A DNA stretch of 64,000 nt from Stomoxys calcitrans (taxonomy: Eukaryota; Arthropoda; Insecta; Diptera; Muscidae): the NCBI RefSeq assembly GCF_963082655.1, contig NC_081555.1, positions 179,547,151 through 179,611,150 on the forward strand, written 5' to 3'. The notes beneath the pieces were generated by a model. The model made no database searches, was not told the origin of the DNA, and saw only the letters and a list, made by a program, of their open reading frames with translations. The translations under genes and the position numbers were made by a program. Shown here one piece after another: positions 48,186-59,149 of the stretch. How positions within the stretch are numbered: position 1 is the first letter of the stretch; each line of letters starts with the position of its first letter.

Positions 48186-48930
48186 ACTTTTGCCTTTCCT
48201 TTTTGTTTTGTTTTTTTTTTTTCTCATTAAACCTATTTTAGAACATTCGGCAAAGAAAAATATGAATTTCGTATTCAGAAAAAAATCTTTTAGAGTGGTT
48301 TTTACTTTTTTTTTATTTAATTAATTGAGACATTTATTACTGTGCAGCAGTACTTATTGATTTATTTCATCGTAAAGAAGATGGTGTCAGTAGGTTAGAG
48401 GATGCACGCAAGACTACCAAACATGAGATCATGAGTTCAATAATCTGTGGCACCAAAATTATTAAAATTTGTTTTTAATTTGTTTTAAAACCCGAGAGCA
48501 GCAGTAAAACCAACGAGACAAAGCAGCGCAAGCCGAACAAAGAAAACGCAAACCGCACCAGTTGGCTCTTTAGATGTTTTTTTGTCTCGCTTAAGGATAT
48601 ATTGTTGTTGTTATATGTTGGCTTGCAAAGAATGCCTTTCAACAACAAATTTTTACTTTGGGTCGTTGAGATTCAAAATAAATTGTTGCAGGAAAATTGA
48701 CAAATTTCGTAGTTGTTTTTTCGACCAAAGTTGTTTTTTTCAAAATTATTTTTATCTGTGCAGCAATCATTTCCCGATTAAAATCTTAAAATTTGATAAA
48801 ACTTATGCCACACAAGTTCAGCTTAGGCCAGAAGATGGTGGCTCAAGTTTTAACAACAGTTAACATGGGCCCTATTTCGAAGTATGGCCCTATTTTAAAG
48901 TCGTTTTTTGTATAGGTGTTAATAAATAAA
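48186..48930. other. AT-rich spacer
   Basis: T-runs near 48210-48221 and 48309-48318. No gene recognised. Confidence 0.4.
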
Positions 48931-50541
48931 AACAAGTAAAAAGGCGTTAAGTTCGGCCGGGCCGAACTTTGGATACCCACCACCTGGGGTATATATGTAA
49001 ACAACCTTTCATCAAAATTCGGTGAAAATTTCATACCTTATACTCATATACCTCATACCGATCTGAACTATGTATATACGACACGGATGTCGAAAAGCCG
49101 AACATAAGTCACTGTGTCAAATTTCAGTAAAATCGGATTATAAATGCGCCTTTTATGGGGCCAAGACTTTAAATCGAGATATCGGTCTACATGGCAGCTA
49201 TATCCGAATCTGGGCCAATTTGGGCCAAGTTGCATAAACATGTCGAAGAGCCTAACACTAAGCACTGTCCCAATTTTCGGCGAAATCGGACAATAAATGC
49301 CTCTTTTATGGGCCCTAAACTTTAAATCCAGAGATCGGTCTATATGGCAGCTGTATTCAAATCTGGACCGATCTGGGCAAAATTGAAGAAGGACGTCGAA
49401 GAGCCTAACCAAACTCACTGTCTCAAATTTCAGCGACATCGGACAATAAATGCGTCTTTTATGGCCCCAAAAGCTAAAACCTAGATATCGGTCTATATGG
49501 CAGCTATATCCAAATCTGAACCGATCTGTGCGATATTGCAGAAGTATATCAAGGGGCTTAACTTAACTCACTGTTCCAAATTTCGGGGACATAAATGAGC
49601 ATTTTATGGGCCCAAAACCATAAATCAAGAAATCGGTCTATATGGCAGCTATATCCAAATCTGAACCGATCTGGACCAAATTGAAGAAATATGTCAAAGG
49701 GCCTAACACATCTCACTGTCCCAAATTTCAGCAAAATCGGATAATGAATGTGGCTATTATGGGCCTTACACCATAAATCGGAGGATCGATCTATATGGCA
49801 GCTATATCCGAATCTGGACCGATCTGAGCCAAATTAACGAAGGATGTCGATGGGCCTTACACAATTCACTGCCCCGAATTTCATCAAAATCGGATAATAA
49901 ATGTGGCTTTTGTGGGCCTAAGACCCTAAACCGGAGGATCGGTCTATATGGCAGCTATATCCAAATCTGGACCAAATTAAAGAAACATGTCAAAGGGCCT
50001 AAGACAACTCACTGTCCCGAATTTCAGCGAAATCGGACAATAAATGTGGCTTTTATGGGCCTTTGACCCTAAATCGGAGGTTCGGTCTATATGGCAGCTA
50101 TATCCGAATCTGGACCGATCTGAGCCAAATTGATAAAGGATGTCGAAGGGCCTAACACAACTCACTGTCCCAAATTTCAACAAAATCGGATAATAAATGT
50201 GGCTTTTATGGGCCTAAGACCCTAAATCTTCGGATCGGTCTATATGGGGGCTATATCAAGTTATAGTCCGATATAGCCCATCTTCGAACTTAACCTGCTT
50301 ATGGACAAAAAAAGAATCTGTGCAAAATTTCAGCTCAATATCTCTATTTTTAAAGACTGTAGCGTGATTTCAACAGACAGACGGACAGACGGACAGACGG
50401 ACGGACATGGCTAGATCGTCTTAGATTTTTACGCTGATCAAGAATACATATACTTTATAGGGTCGGAAATGGATATTTCGATGTGTTGCAAACTGAATGA
50501 CAAAATGAATATACCCCCATCCTTCGGTGGTGGGTATAAAA
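48931..50541 (+). mobile_element. Family B element, complete; best reference copy
   Basis: AACAAGTAAAAAGGCGTTAA, perfect palindrome TTCGGCCGGGCCGAA, leader GGATACCCACCACCTGGGGT. 'tcggtctatatggcagctat' cores start at 49489, 49633, 49786, 49939, 50082 and 50235 (spacings 144, 153, 153, 143, 153). Then GACGGACAGACGGACAGACG, 'gctgatcaagaatacatatactttatagggtc' and right palindrome ACCCCCATCCTTCGGTGGTG ending GGGTATAAAAA. It ends 215 bp from the stop codon of the next gene, pointing toward it. Confidence 0.93.
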
Positions 50542-50715
50542 ATTCAACCCATTTCAGATCGACTTTGATAGTCATAAATATTAGGAAAATGTTTAAGGCG
50601 TACAACTGGCCCTGAAAAAACTCAAAAATGCTGATCATAATTTCAAAACATATGTAAGTCCCCTTCCATTATCCGATAAGTATGAAAACAAAAATTTTCG
50701 CTAGAATATTCCTTT

Positions 50716-50721
50716 TTTATT
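50716..50721 (-). terminator. Poly(A) signal of the secreted-protein gene
   Basis: AATAAA (AGAAATAAAAAAGG) 36 nt past the stop codon; cleavage would fall at about 50690-50705, well before the B element ends at 50541. Confidence 0.7.
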
Positions 50722-50756
50722 TCTATTCCATATTCCTATCCTCCGTTCATTTCTCT

Positions 50757-51379
50757 CTATCCTCTCTGGGGTCGGGCTACAATAACTTGGGGTCTGTTCC
50801 TCCTTCTACCTCTGAGGACTTGTCTGTTTCCGGGGCGACGATTTCCACGCCGTCTATTTGAAACGCGGCGGCGGTTACCACTGGGACCTCCTCTTACAAG
50901 TGTCTGGCCTATAATCTGAGGCAACAAAGCGGCAATGGGTGAACCCTGAGTGATGATGGTGTTTAGATTGTTGTTGCCACCCGTAGTAACGATACCTCCT
51001 GTACCTGTAACAGCGGTTCCTGCAGTGCCAGTGGCAGTTGCTGTAGCAGTTGCCGTGTTGATAATAATGGGGTTAACATTTCCAGTTCCAGTGGTAGTGG
51101 GTCGAAGTTGTTCCAACACTTCCTGTTTCTGGTTGATCAGCTGATTTATTTGGGCATTGGAGGCCAAAAAACGTAATTCACCATTACCATTAGTGCTGTC
51201 CTTGACGTAAAGGCCTGCTAGACGTTCCTTGCTGGTAGAAGCTGTATGTCAATGATTACCAAAGAAAAGGTTTAAAGGCAATGTTGGACTGGCATAGTAA
51301 TAGACTTACCGGTTTGACCTGATGCAAGAAGACATGACACCATGGCCAGAAGAATTCCAACCAATTTATACGATACCAT
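50757..51379 (-). CDS. Secreted Thr/Ala/Gly-rich, Arg-tailed protein (184 aa, two exons)
   Basis: Exon 1 (51379-51310) starts MVSYKLVGILLAMVSCLLAS, a clear signal peptide with likely cleavage after Gly21. Exon 2 (51241-50757) continues after a 68-bp GT-AG intron, phase 1, and ends in TAG. In the mature chain, residues 24-70 are charged, with a Gln/Asn-rich helix-like part (NAQINQLINQKQEVLEQLR). 72-111 is low-complexity Thr/Ala/Gly, 119-138 is hydrophobic (AALLPQIIGQTLV). 140-184 holds 17 arginines in GNRR/NRRR-type repeats. No Cys remains after cleavage and no enzyme motif is visible. TATA box and poly(A) signal flank it at sensible distances. Family not recognised. The layout suggests a rapidly evolving structural, matrix or cationic defence-type secreted protein, which is inference. 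It is the only complete gene in the window. Confidence 0.87.
51242..51309 (-). other. Intron of the secreted-protein gene
   Basis: Donor G|GTAAGTCTATT at 51309 and acceptor TTGACATACAG ending at 51242. It interrupts an alanine codon (G|CT) just after the signal peptide. At 68 bp it is typical of short fly introns. Splicing removes an in-frame upstream boundary and joins a signal peptide to a frame that otherwise has no ATG. Confidence 0.87.
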
Positions 51380-51466
51380 CTTGAACTGACTGGGAGACCA
51401 ATTGATTTGACGTTATCCACCGAAGATGTGATTGTGATTTAATGTCAATCCCATACACTCCAGACG

Positions 51467-51474
51467 CTTTTATA
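51467..51474 (-). promoter_or_regulatory. TATA box of the secreted-protein gene
   Basis: TATAAAAG in the context CATATAAAAGCGTC, 95 bp upstream of the ATG. Transcription would start about 30 bp downstream near 51443, giving a 5' leader of about 60 nt. A TATA promoter fits a strongly or tissue-specifically expressed secreted protein. Confidence 0.7.
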
Positions 51475-51479
51475 TGATT

Positions 51480-52421
51480 CTTAGATAGTGGGTCAAGCAA
51501 ACAGACCGCAAGGCAAAAAGACGGACAAGTCGGTCCAAGTGGCAACTCATTCTTTGTCCCCTTTGCCGCCATCTATCCCTTTGCCCAATATTTGTCCAAT
51601 TCATTGATGCGAGCGAGACACACATCTTTGATGGACTGACAACATGTTTGGGAAATGATATGCAAAATTTCCATAAAATTGAACTTTCTTTCAAACGCTG
51701 AGGTTGCTGCTGCTTCTGCTGATCATTTGCTTGTGGCTGCTGTAGCTCACTCCACCACCAACAACGATAGTCTCTAGCGAGTGGGTACTTGAACAATTAG
51801 AAAGTATTCTATAGTTTCAATATGTTTGGATTCCCCTAGGCAAAGAAATTCTTAATCTCATTATAGGCTGCTGCTGCTGCTGCTGCTTTGCTGCTGTGCT
51901 GATGTCGATGATGATAATGATATTCAAGTATGCATGTCTTTCGCATCGCTCCCCAGTACCTGGATAACTGCTGCCACTTCTTTTGCTGTGCCAAAACAGG
52001 GTGCCATCCAGTTGGTTAATGAATCTATTAATGTTCTATAGCCTGAGGAGCAAATAATTAAGTTTAATAAGTAAAATGTCTCATTTATCCCATTTCTTTT
52101 TTGCTCCATCATCCATCTGAAGGTAAACCCAAATATTTTAAAAATTTGTCTGGAATAGTTAGCGGCTATTGCCGCAAACTCGCACAAAAGAGAGTTAATA
52201 TTTGTATGGACACGCATGGACAACCTAAACTAGGCATAATGAAATAAAAAGGTTAAAAAAAAACATTTTATGGGAATATATTGATTATTTCCAGTAAGCG
52301 AGGTGGGTACTTCGAAACCACTTGAATACACAGAAAAAAATATTGTCTTAAACATTACCAATTAAACATTGGGTTGCTTAATAAAACCCAAATTATCAAA
52401 CCAACTGCTTTGGTTCGATAA
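51480..52421. other. 5' flank of the gene, with a CTG tract
   Basis: (CTG)n at 51867-51888 and a CAG/CTG-rich part near 51705-51745. No second gene recognised. Regulatory content cannot be judged from sequence alone. Confidence 0.4.
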
Positions 52422-54250
52422 TTTTTATACCCACCACCGTAGGATAGGGGTATATTCATTTAGTCATACCGTTTGCAACACATAGAAATATCCATTTCCG
52501 ACCCTATAGAGTATATATATTCTTGATCAGCGTAAAAATCTAAGACGATCTAGCCATGTCCGTCCGTCTGTCTGTTGAAATCACGCTACAGTCTTTAAAA
52601 ATAGAGATATTGAGCTGAAACTTTGCGCAGATTCTTTTTTCTTCCAAAAGCAGTTTAAGTTCGAAAATTGGCCAAATCAGACTATATCTTGATATAGCCC
52701 CCATATAGACCGATCCGCCGATATAGGGTCTTAGGCCAATAAACGGCATATTTATTATCCGATTTTGCTGAAATTTAAAACAGTGAGTTCTGTTAGGCCC
52801 TTCGACATCCTTCGTCAATTTGGCCCAGATCGGTCCAGATTTGGATATAGCTGCCATATAGACCGATCCTCCGATTTAGGGCCTTAGGCCCATAAAAGCC
52901 ACAGTTATTATCCGATTTTACTGAAATTTGAAACAGTGAGTACTGTTAGTCCCTTCGACATCGTTCGTTAATTTGGCCCGGGTCGGTCCAGATTTGGTTA
53001 TAGCTGCCATATAGACCCATCTTCCGATTTATGGTCTTAGGCCCATAAAAGTCGCATTAATTGTCCAATTTTACTGAAATTTGGGACAGTGAGTTGTGTT
53101 AGGCCCTTCGACATCGTTCGTTAATTTGGCCCGGGTCGGTCCAGATTTAGTTATAGCTGCCATATAGACCGATCCTCCGATTTGGGGTCTTAGACCCATA
53201 AAAGCCACGTTTGTTATCCGAATTTGCTGAAATTTGGGACAGTAGGTTGTCTTAGGCCTTTCAACATCCTTCGTTAATTTGGCCCAGATCGGTCCAGATT
53301 TGGATATAGCTGCCATATAGACCGATCCTCCGATTTATGGTCTTAGGCCCATAAAAGCCACATTTATTATCCAATTTTGCTAAAATTTGGGACAATGAGT
53401 TGTATTGGGCCCTTCGACATCCTTCATCAATTTGGCTCATATCGGTCCAGATTTGGATATAGCTGCCAGATTAACCGATCCTCCGATTTAGGGTCATAGA
53501 CCCATAAAAGGCGCATTTATTACCCGAGGTCGCCGAAATTTTGGACAGTGAATTAAGTTAAGCTCCTTGACGTACTTCAGCATTATGGCGTAGATCGGGC
53601 CAGATTTGGATATAGCTGCCATATAGACCGATCTCTCGGTTTTAGGTTTTGGGGCCACAAAAAGCGCATTTATTGTCCGATGTCGCCGCAATTTGGGAAA
53701 GTGAGTTGTGCTACGACATACTTCTTCAATTTCACTCAAATCGGTCTAAATTTGGATATAGCTGCCATATAGACCGATCTCTCGATTAAATGTTTTGGAC
53801 CCATAAAAGGTGCATTTATTTTCCGATGTTGCCAAAATTTGGGACAAAGAGTTAAGTTAAGCCCCTACACATATTTCTGCATTTTGGTCTAGATCGATCA
53901 AGATTTGCATATAGCCGCCATATAGACCGATATCTCGACTTAAAGTATTGGCACCAAAAAAGGCGGATGTATAATCCGATTTAACTGAAATTTGACACAG
54001 TGACTTGTGTTAGGCTTTTCGATCTGTTTATTTTTAGATATAGCTACTAAAAACACCAATATTTTGTTATACACAATCGCACTATGACTTGTACTTATTA
54101 GTATTTGGTCCAAATCGGCACATATTTCGATCTAACTGCGATGGGACATTAGGTATGCAATTTTCAAGGGATTTTGATGAAAGGTGGTTTACCCGAGGTG
54201 GTGGGAATCCAAAGTTCGGCCCGGCCGAACTTAACGTCTTTTTGCTTGTT
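52422..54250 (-). mobile_element. Family B element, complete
   Basis: Right palindrome TATACCCACCACCGTAGGAT, CTATAGAGTATATATATTCT block, short GTCCGTCTGTCTG. 'ctgccatatagacc' cores at 52851, 53004, 53157, 53310, 53463 and 53616 are each 153 bp apart (next 53762). Leader and left terminus TTCGGCCCGGCCGAAC ... GTCTTTTTGCTTGTT close it at 54250. 1,829 bp. Confidence 0.92.
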
Positions 54251-54274
54251 TTAATTTGTTGCGGTCTTTTTTCA

Positions 54275-55690
54275 TTTTAATACCCTCCGCTATAGAATGG
54301 GGTTATACTAATTTCGTCATCCCCATAAACTATATATATTCTTGATCGTCATGACATTTTAAGTCGAACTAGCCATGTCCGTCCGTCTGTCCGTCCGTCC
54401 GTCGGTCCGTCCGTCCGTCGGTCCGTCCGTCCGTCGGTCCGTCCGTCCGTCGGTCCGTCCGTCCGTCGGTCCGTCCGTCTGTCTGTCGAGAGCATGCAAA
54501 CTTTTGAAGGAGTAAAGCTAGCCGCTTGAAATTTTGCACAAATACTTCTTATTAGTGTAGGTCAGATGGGATAGTAAATGGGCTATATCGGTCCACGCTT
54601 TGATATTGCTGCCATATAAACCGATATGGGATTTTGATTTCTTGAGCCGCTAAAGGGCACAATTCTTGAAATTTTTGCATGAGGTGTTTTATTATGACCT
54701 CCAACAACAGTGCTAAGAATAGTTTAAATCGCTCTATAACCTGATATAGCTGTCATATAAACCAATCTGGGATCTTGAATTCTTGACAACTAGAGTGCGC
54801 AATTCCTATCTGATTTGGCTGAAATTTTGCACGACTTGTTTTGTTATGACTTCCAATAATTGTAATAAGAATGGTTCAAATCGGTCCATAATCTGGTATA
54901 TCTGCCATAGAAACCGATCTTCAACTTCATAAGCCACTAGAGGGCGCAATTATTATCCGATTTGGCTGGAATTTTGCATGAGGTGTTTTGTTATGTCTTC
55001 CTATCAGATTTGGCTGAAATATTGCATGACGTGTATTGTTTCCAATAACAATATTAAGAATGGTTCAAATCGGCCCATAACCTGATATAGCTGCCATATA
55101 AACCGATCTGGGGTCTTGACTTCTTGAGTCACTAGAGGGCGCAATTATTATCCGATTTAGTTGAAATTTTGCATGAGGTGTTTTGTTATAACTTTCAACA
55201 ACTGTGCTAAGAATAGTTTAAATCGGTCTATAACCTGATATAGCTGCCATATAAACCGATATGGGAAATTTATTTCTTCAGGCTCTTAAGGGCGCAAGTA
55301 TTATCCGATTTGACTGAAATTTTGTACAACGGCTTCTCTCATGTCCTTTAACATACGTGTCGCATATGACATGCATCGGTTTTTAGCCTAATACAGCTCC
55401 CCTATAAACCGATCTCCCTATTTAACTTTTTCAGCCCATAAAGTGCGCAATTCTTACTAGATTTGGCTGAAATTTTACACAATGACTTCTACTATGATCT
55501 CCAATATTCAGTTCAATTATGGTCCGAAATGAACCATTACTTGAAATTGATGCAATAACATAGCAATTATTTTCTTTTATCCTTTGTTTGCCTAAAAAGA
55601 GATACCTTGGCATGAGCTCGACAAATGCGATCCATGGTGGAGGGTATTTAAGATTCGGCCCGGCCGAACTTAGCACGCTTTTACTTGTTT
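54275..55690 (-). mobile_element. Family A element with an expanded GTCC array
   Basis: Right end eroded (TAATACCCTCCGCTATAGAA, part of the leader deleted). Microsatellite at 54376-54486 organised as a 16-bp higher-order unit. Seven or so units, then GATTCGGCCCGGCCGAACTT and TTTTACTTGTTT at 55690. Confidence 0.9.
54376..54486 (+). repeat. GTCC microsatellite with a 16-bp higher-order period
   Basis: GTCCGTCCGTCCGTCG repeated about five times inside the A element, then GTCCGTCTGTCTGTCG. Homologous arrays in other A copies are plain GTCC/GTCTG mixtures. Confidence 0.9.
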
Positions 55691-56329
55691 CTTCTGAGGT
55701 CTTATTTCGTTATGAAATGGAGCCCCAATTTTGGGGGTTTTATTTCATTTTCAATTTGCTGCTTTCTCGCTTATTTATGCTTTATTTTGTCGAATTATTC
55801 AGCTTGTCGAAAATACAAATTGCAAAATCGTTCATTAAAACTGCAGTGTTCCGATCTCAGCAACATTTTTAATTGAATGTACAAATTTGCTAATAGAACC
55901 GATTTTTTTCTGTGTATAATAACAAAGGCATTTGTTCCCAGCCCTTAAAAAATTTAAAAAAAAAACGACGCAAGACATTTAAAACGTCGTCACCTTTTTT
56001 TATTTTTGTTGTTTTTAAGTCTTGCAGAGGCATTGGTATCTCTCAACATTTGTGCCAAAAACACTTCAAATCTAACCATATTTCACTATGGTTCATATTC
56101 ACAATGCAGACAAGAGGTGCTACCAATTCAAACGACCACATTTTTTATTTGAAAATATTTTTATCGTTAATACAATGAAAACAAACAATTTTTTGTTCAC
56201 TAAATTGACACAAACGCAAATTTATAAACTGTTTGATACTCGTAATACAAATAAAAGACACGTGGTAAGTAGTTGTACTGGACCGAATCAGTCAATGTAG
56301 AATTGATTTCTATGATCAGTGGGATGTTT
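55691..56329. other. Unique AT-rich spacer
   Basis: A-runs near 55956-55964. No coding or repeat end recognised. Confidence 0.4.
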
Positions 56330-56835
56330 GTGATCGATTGAGATACCATTTTGGTGATTTAAAACAGGTTTAAAATTGAGTTTTGAGGCGCTAGTTCGGC
56401 CATTTCGCCCATAGTGCCACGGACCAAAACCTGGTGCAAAAATGTTTTCCCGATAATAAATTGGAATTATTTTGATGCCAAACTCGATGAACACGATTGG
56501 AGAACGTTCGTAGGTTCAAATTCTCGTACGAGCGTTCGGTAAAGTAAACACGATAATTTTGTCAGTTTACGAATTGCAAAATTGGCAAATTCTTCTCGTC
56601 AGAGAACACGATGTTCGGAAAAAAAGCTCGTTTTCAGTATATGTTGAATCCTTTCACGGGATATTTTCAAATTTAGTCTTAATTCGACCCTTCACTCGCC
56701 GAAACATTTCAGCTGTTGCTGTAGTCTTTTTTGAACCACTAACATGATATTTGGCAATGGTACCAGTATGCGATACACCAACATTTTGCTCACCTCAAAC
56801 TGTTTGAGTTCTCCAAAAATAGCCGGTTGTGCTTT
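56330..56835 (-). pseudogene. Decayed Tc1/mariner-superfamily transposase fragment
   Basis: Translating the minus strand in shifting frames gives order-preserved pieces of a Tc1/mariner transposase. First an N-terminal helix-turn-helix part (IFGELKQFEVSKMLVYRI) and a linker (RVKGRIKTKFENIP). Then the catalytic-domain segment VFSDEK (Asp codon at 56600-56598), the N-Y-R-V-Y-F block and ERSYENLNLR. In another frame come FGIKIIPIYYRENIF and PGFGPWHYGRNGR. In-frame stops and at least two frameshifts show it is dead. The last acidic residue region and both inverted termini are missing or not recognised. It is unrelated to the MITEs as far as visible. Confidence 0.7.
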
Positions 56836-56839
56836 TTCG

Positions 56840-57360
56840 ATTTGTGTCATATTGCAGAAGTATGTCGAGGGACTAAACTTAACTCACTGACTCAAATTTC
56901 GGCGACATCGGATATTAAATGAGACTTTTATGGGGCCAAGACCTTAAATCGACAGATGGGTTATATGGCAGCTATATGCAAATCTGGACCAATCTGTGCC
57001 ATATTGCAGAAAGATGTAAAAGGGTCTAACACAATTCACTGTCGCAAATAAAGGCGACATCGGACAATAAATGAGACTTTTATGGCCCCAAAACCTTAAA
57101 TCGAGAGATCGGTCTATATGGCAGCTATATTAAAATCTGGACCACTCTGAGCCAAATTGAGGAAGAACGTCAAAGAGCCTAACACAACTCGCTGTCCCAA
57201 ATTTCAGCGATTTCGAACAATAAATGCGCCTTTTATGGCCCAAAAACCTAAAACCGAGAGATCGGTCTATATGGCAGCTATATTCAAATCTGGACCGATC
57301 AAGGCCAAATTGACGAGGGATATTGAAGGGCCTTACACAACTTACTATCCTAAATTTCGC
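56840..57360 (+). mobile_element. Family B internal fragment
   Basis: Three units ('gatcggtctatatggcagctatatt') in plus orientation. Neither end is present. Confidence 0.75.
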
Positions 57361-58031
57361 CTTTGATGCACGCTGGTTAAGTTCTTGAACGGGCGAAATC
57401 GGATAAATAAAAACTTAATTTTTCATCTGATTTTGCTGAAATTTGAAACAATTAGTAGTTAAAGGCTTCCCGACGTTTGACATAAATATGGATCAGATCA
57501 GACTATATTTAGATATAGCCTCCATATAGACCGATCTCCTGATAAAGGGTCTAAAGCCCATAAAAGCTTTATTTTTTAACCGATTTCGCTGAAATTTTAA
57601 ACAGTGGGAAGTCTTAGTTCTCCCATCATCCGTTCTCAATATGGTTCGGACTATATATAGATATAGCTGCCAAACAGATCGATATTTCGATAAAGGGTCT
57701 GAAGCGAATAAGAGCTTTATTTTTTATGCGATTTCGCTGAAATTTGAAACAGTAAGTTGTTTTAGTTGTTTTAGACCACCCGCTATCGGACCCAAATATG
57801 GTAAAGATCGGATTGTATGCTGTCATATAGACCGATGTGACGATTATTTATTATTTTTTAACCAATTTTGTTGAAATTTGAAATACAAAGATCAACAGTG
57901 ACTTATATATATTAGCCCACTTAATATCCGTCTCAAATTTGGGTGCTTAAGTTATCAAATTTTCACCGGATTGAGCCGAAAAGAGGTGCTGGGTATCCAA
58001 AGTTCGGCCCGGCCGAACTTAATGCCTTTTT
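57361..58031 (-). mobile_element. Diverged family B element, right end missing
   Basis: 'tttgatgcacgctggttaagttcttgaacgg' then diverged units, leader and left palindrome TTCGGCCCGGCCGAACTTAA. Same subfamily as 38.1 kb. It faces the previous plus-strand B fragment, so B pieces lie head to head here. Confidence 0.75.
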
Positions 58032-58170
58032 ATACCCTACACCATAGGATGGGGGTATACTAATTTCGTCTTTCTGTTTGTAACTACTCGAAATATTCGT
58101 CATATACACCCGAGGTGCTGGGTATCCAAAGTTCGGCCCGGCCGAACTTAATGCCTTTTTATACCCTACA
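57983..58170. repeat. Local duplication, 129-bp offset
   Basis: 57983-58041 and 58112-58170 are the same 59 bp (GAGGTGCTGGGTATCCAAAG ... TATACCCTACA). They share private variants GTGCTGGG and CCCTACA. Between them lies an A right-end fragment. Confidence 0.85.
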
Positions 58171-59144
58171 ATACAATTCTTATTCGATTTGAATGCAATT
58201 TTCCACGACGCGTTTTATTATGATTATCAACAATTGTGCTAAGTATGGTTAAAATCGGCCCATAACCTGATATAGCTGTCATATAAACCTATCGGGATCT
58301 TGATTTCTTGAGCGTCTAGAGGGCGCAATTCTCATCCGATTTAGCTGAAATTTTGCACGACGTGTTTTGTTATGACTTCCAACAACTGTATTAAGAATGG
58401 TTCAAATCGATCCATAACCTGATATAGCTGTCTTACAAACCGATCTGGGGTCTTGACTTCTTGAGCCTCTAGAGTGCGTAATTCTTATCCGATTGGAATG
58501 AAATTTTGCACGACGTATTTTGTTATGATATCCAACAACTGTGCCAAGTATGGTTTAAATCGGTTTATAACCTGATATAGCTGTCATACAAACCGATCTT
58601 GGGTCTTGACTTCTTGAGCCTCTAGAGGGCGCAATTCTTATTCTATTTGAATGAAATTTTGCACGATGTGTTTTGTTATGATATCCAACAACTGTGCCAC
58701 GTATGGTTCAAATCGGTTCATAACCTGATATAGCTGTCATATAAACCGATCTGGGATCTTAACTTCTTGAGCCTCTAGAGGTAGCAATTATCATCCGATA
58801 TGCCTGAAATTTTGTACGACGTATCTTCTCATGAACATCAACATACGTGTTTATTATGGTCTGAATCGGTCTATAGCCTGATACAGGTCCCATATGAATC
58901 GATCTCTCTATTTTGCTTCTTGAGCCCCCAAAGGGCGCATTCTTACTCGAATTGGCTGACATTTTACACAGGTCTCCAATATATAATTTAATTGTGGTCC
59001 AAACCAGACCATATCTTGATATCGCTCTAATAGCAGAGCAAATCTTTCCTTATATCCTTTTTGGCCAAAGAAGAGATACCGGGAAAAGAACTCGACAAAT
59101 GCGATCCATGGTGGACGGCCGAACTTGGCACGCTTTTACTTGTT
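58160..59144 (-). mobile_element. Family A element, both ends damaged
   Basis: It begins TATACCCTACAATACAATTC, missing the right palindrome, INE-1 block and microsatellite. Six units follow. The left end has lost the stretch between GATCCATGGTGGA and CGGCCGAACTTGGCACGC. Confidence 0.82.
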
Positions 59145-59149
59145 TTTCA

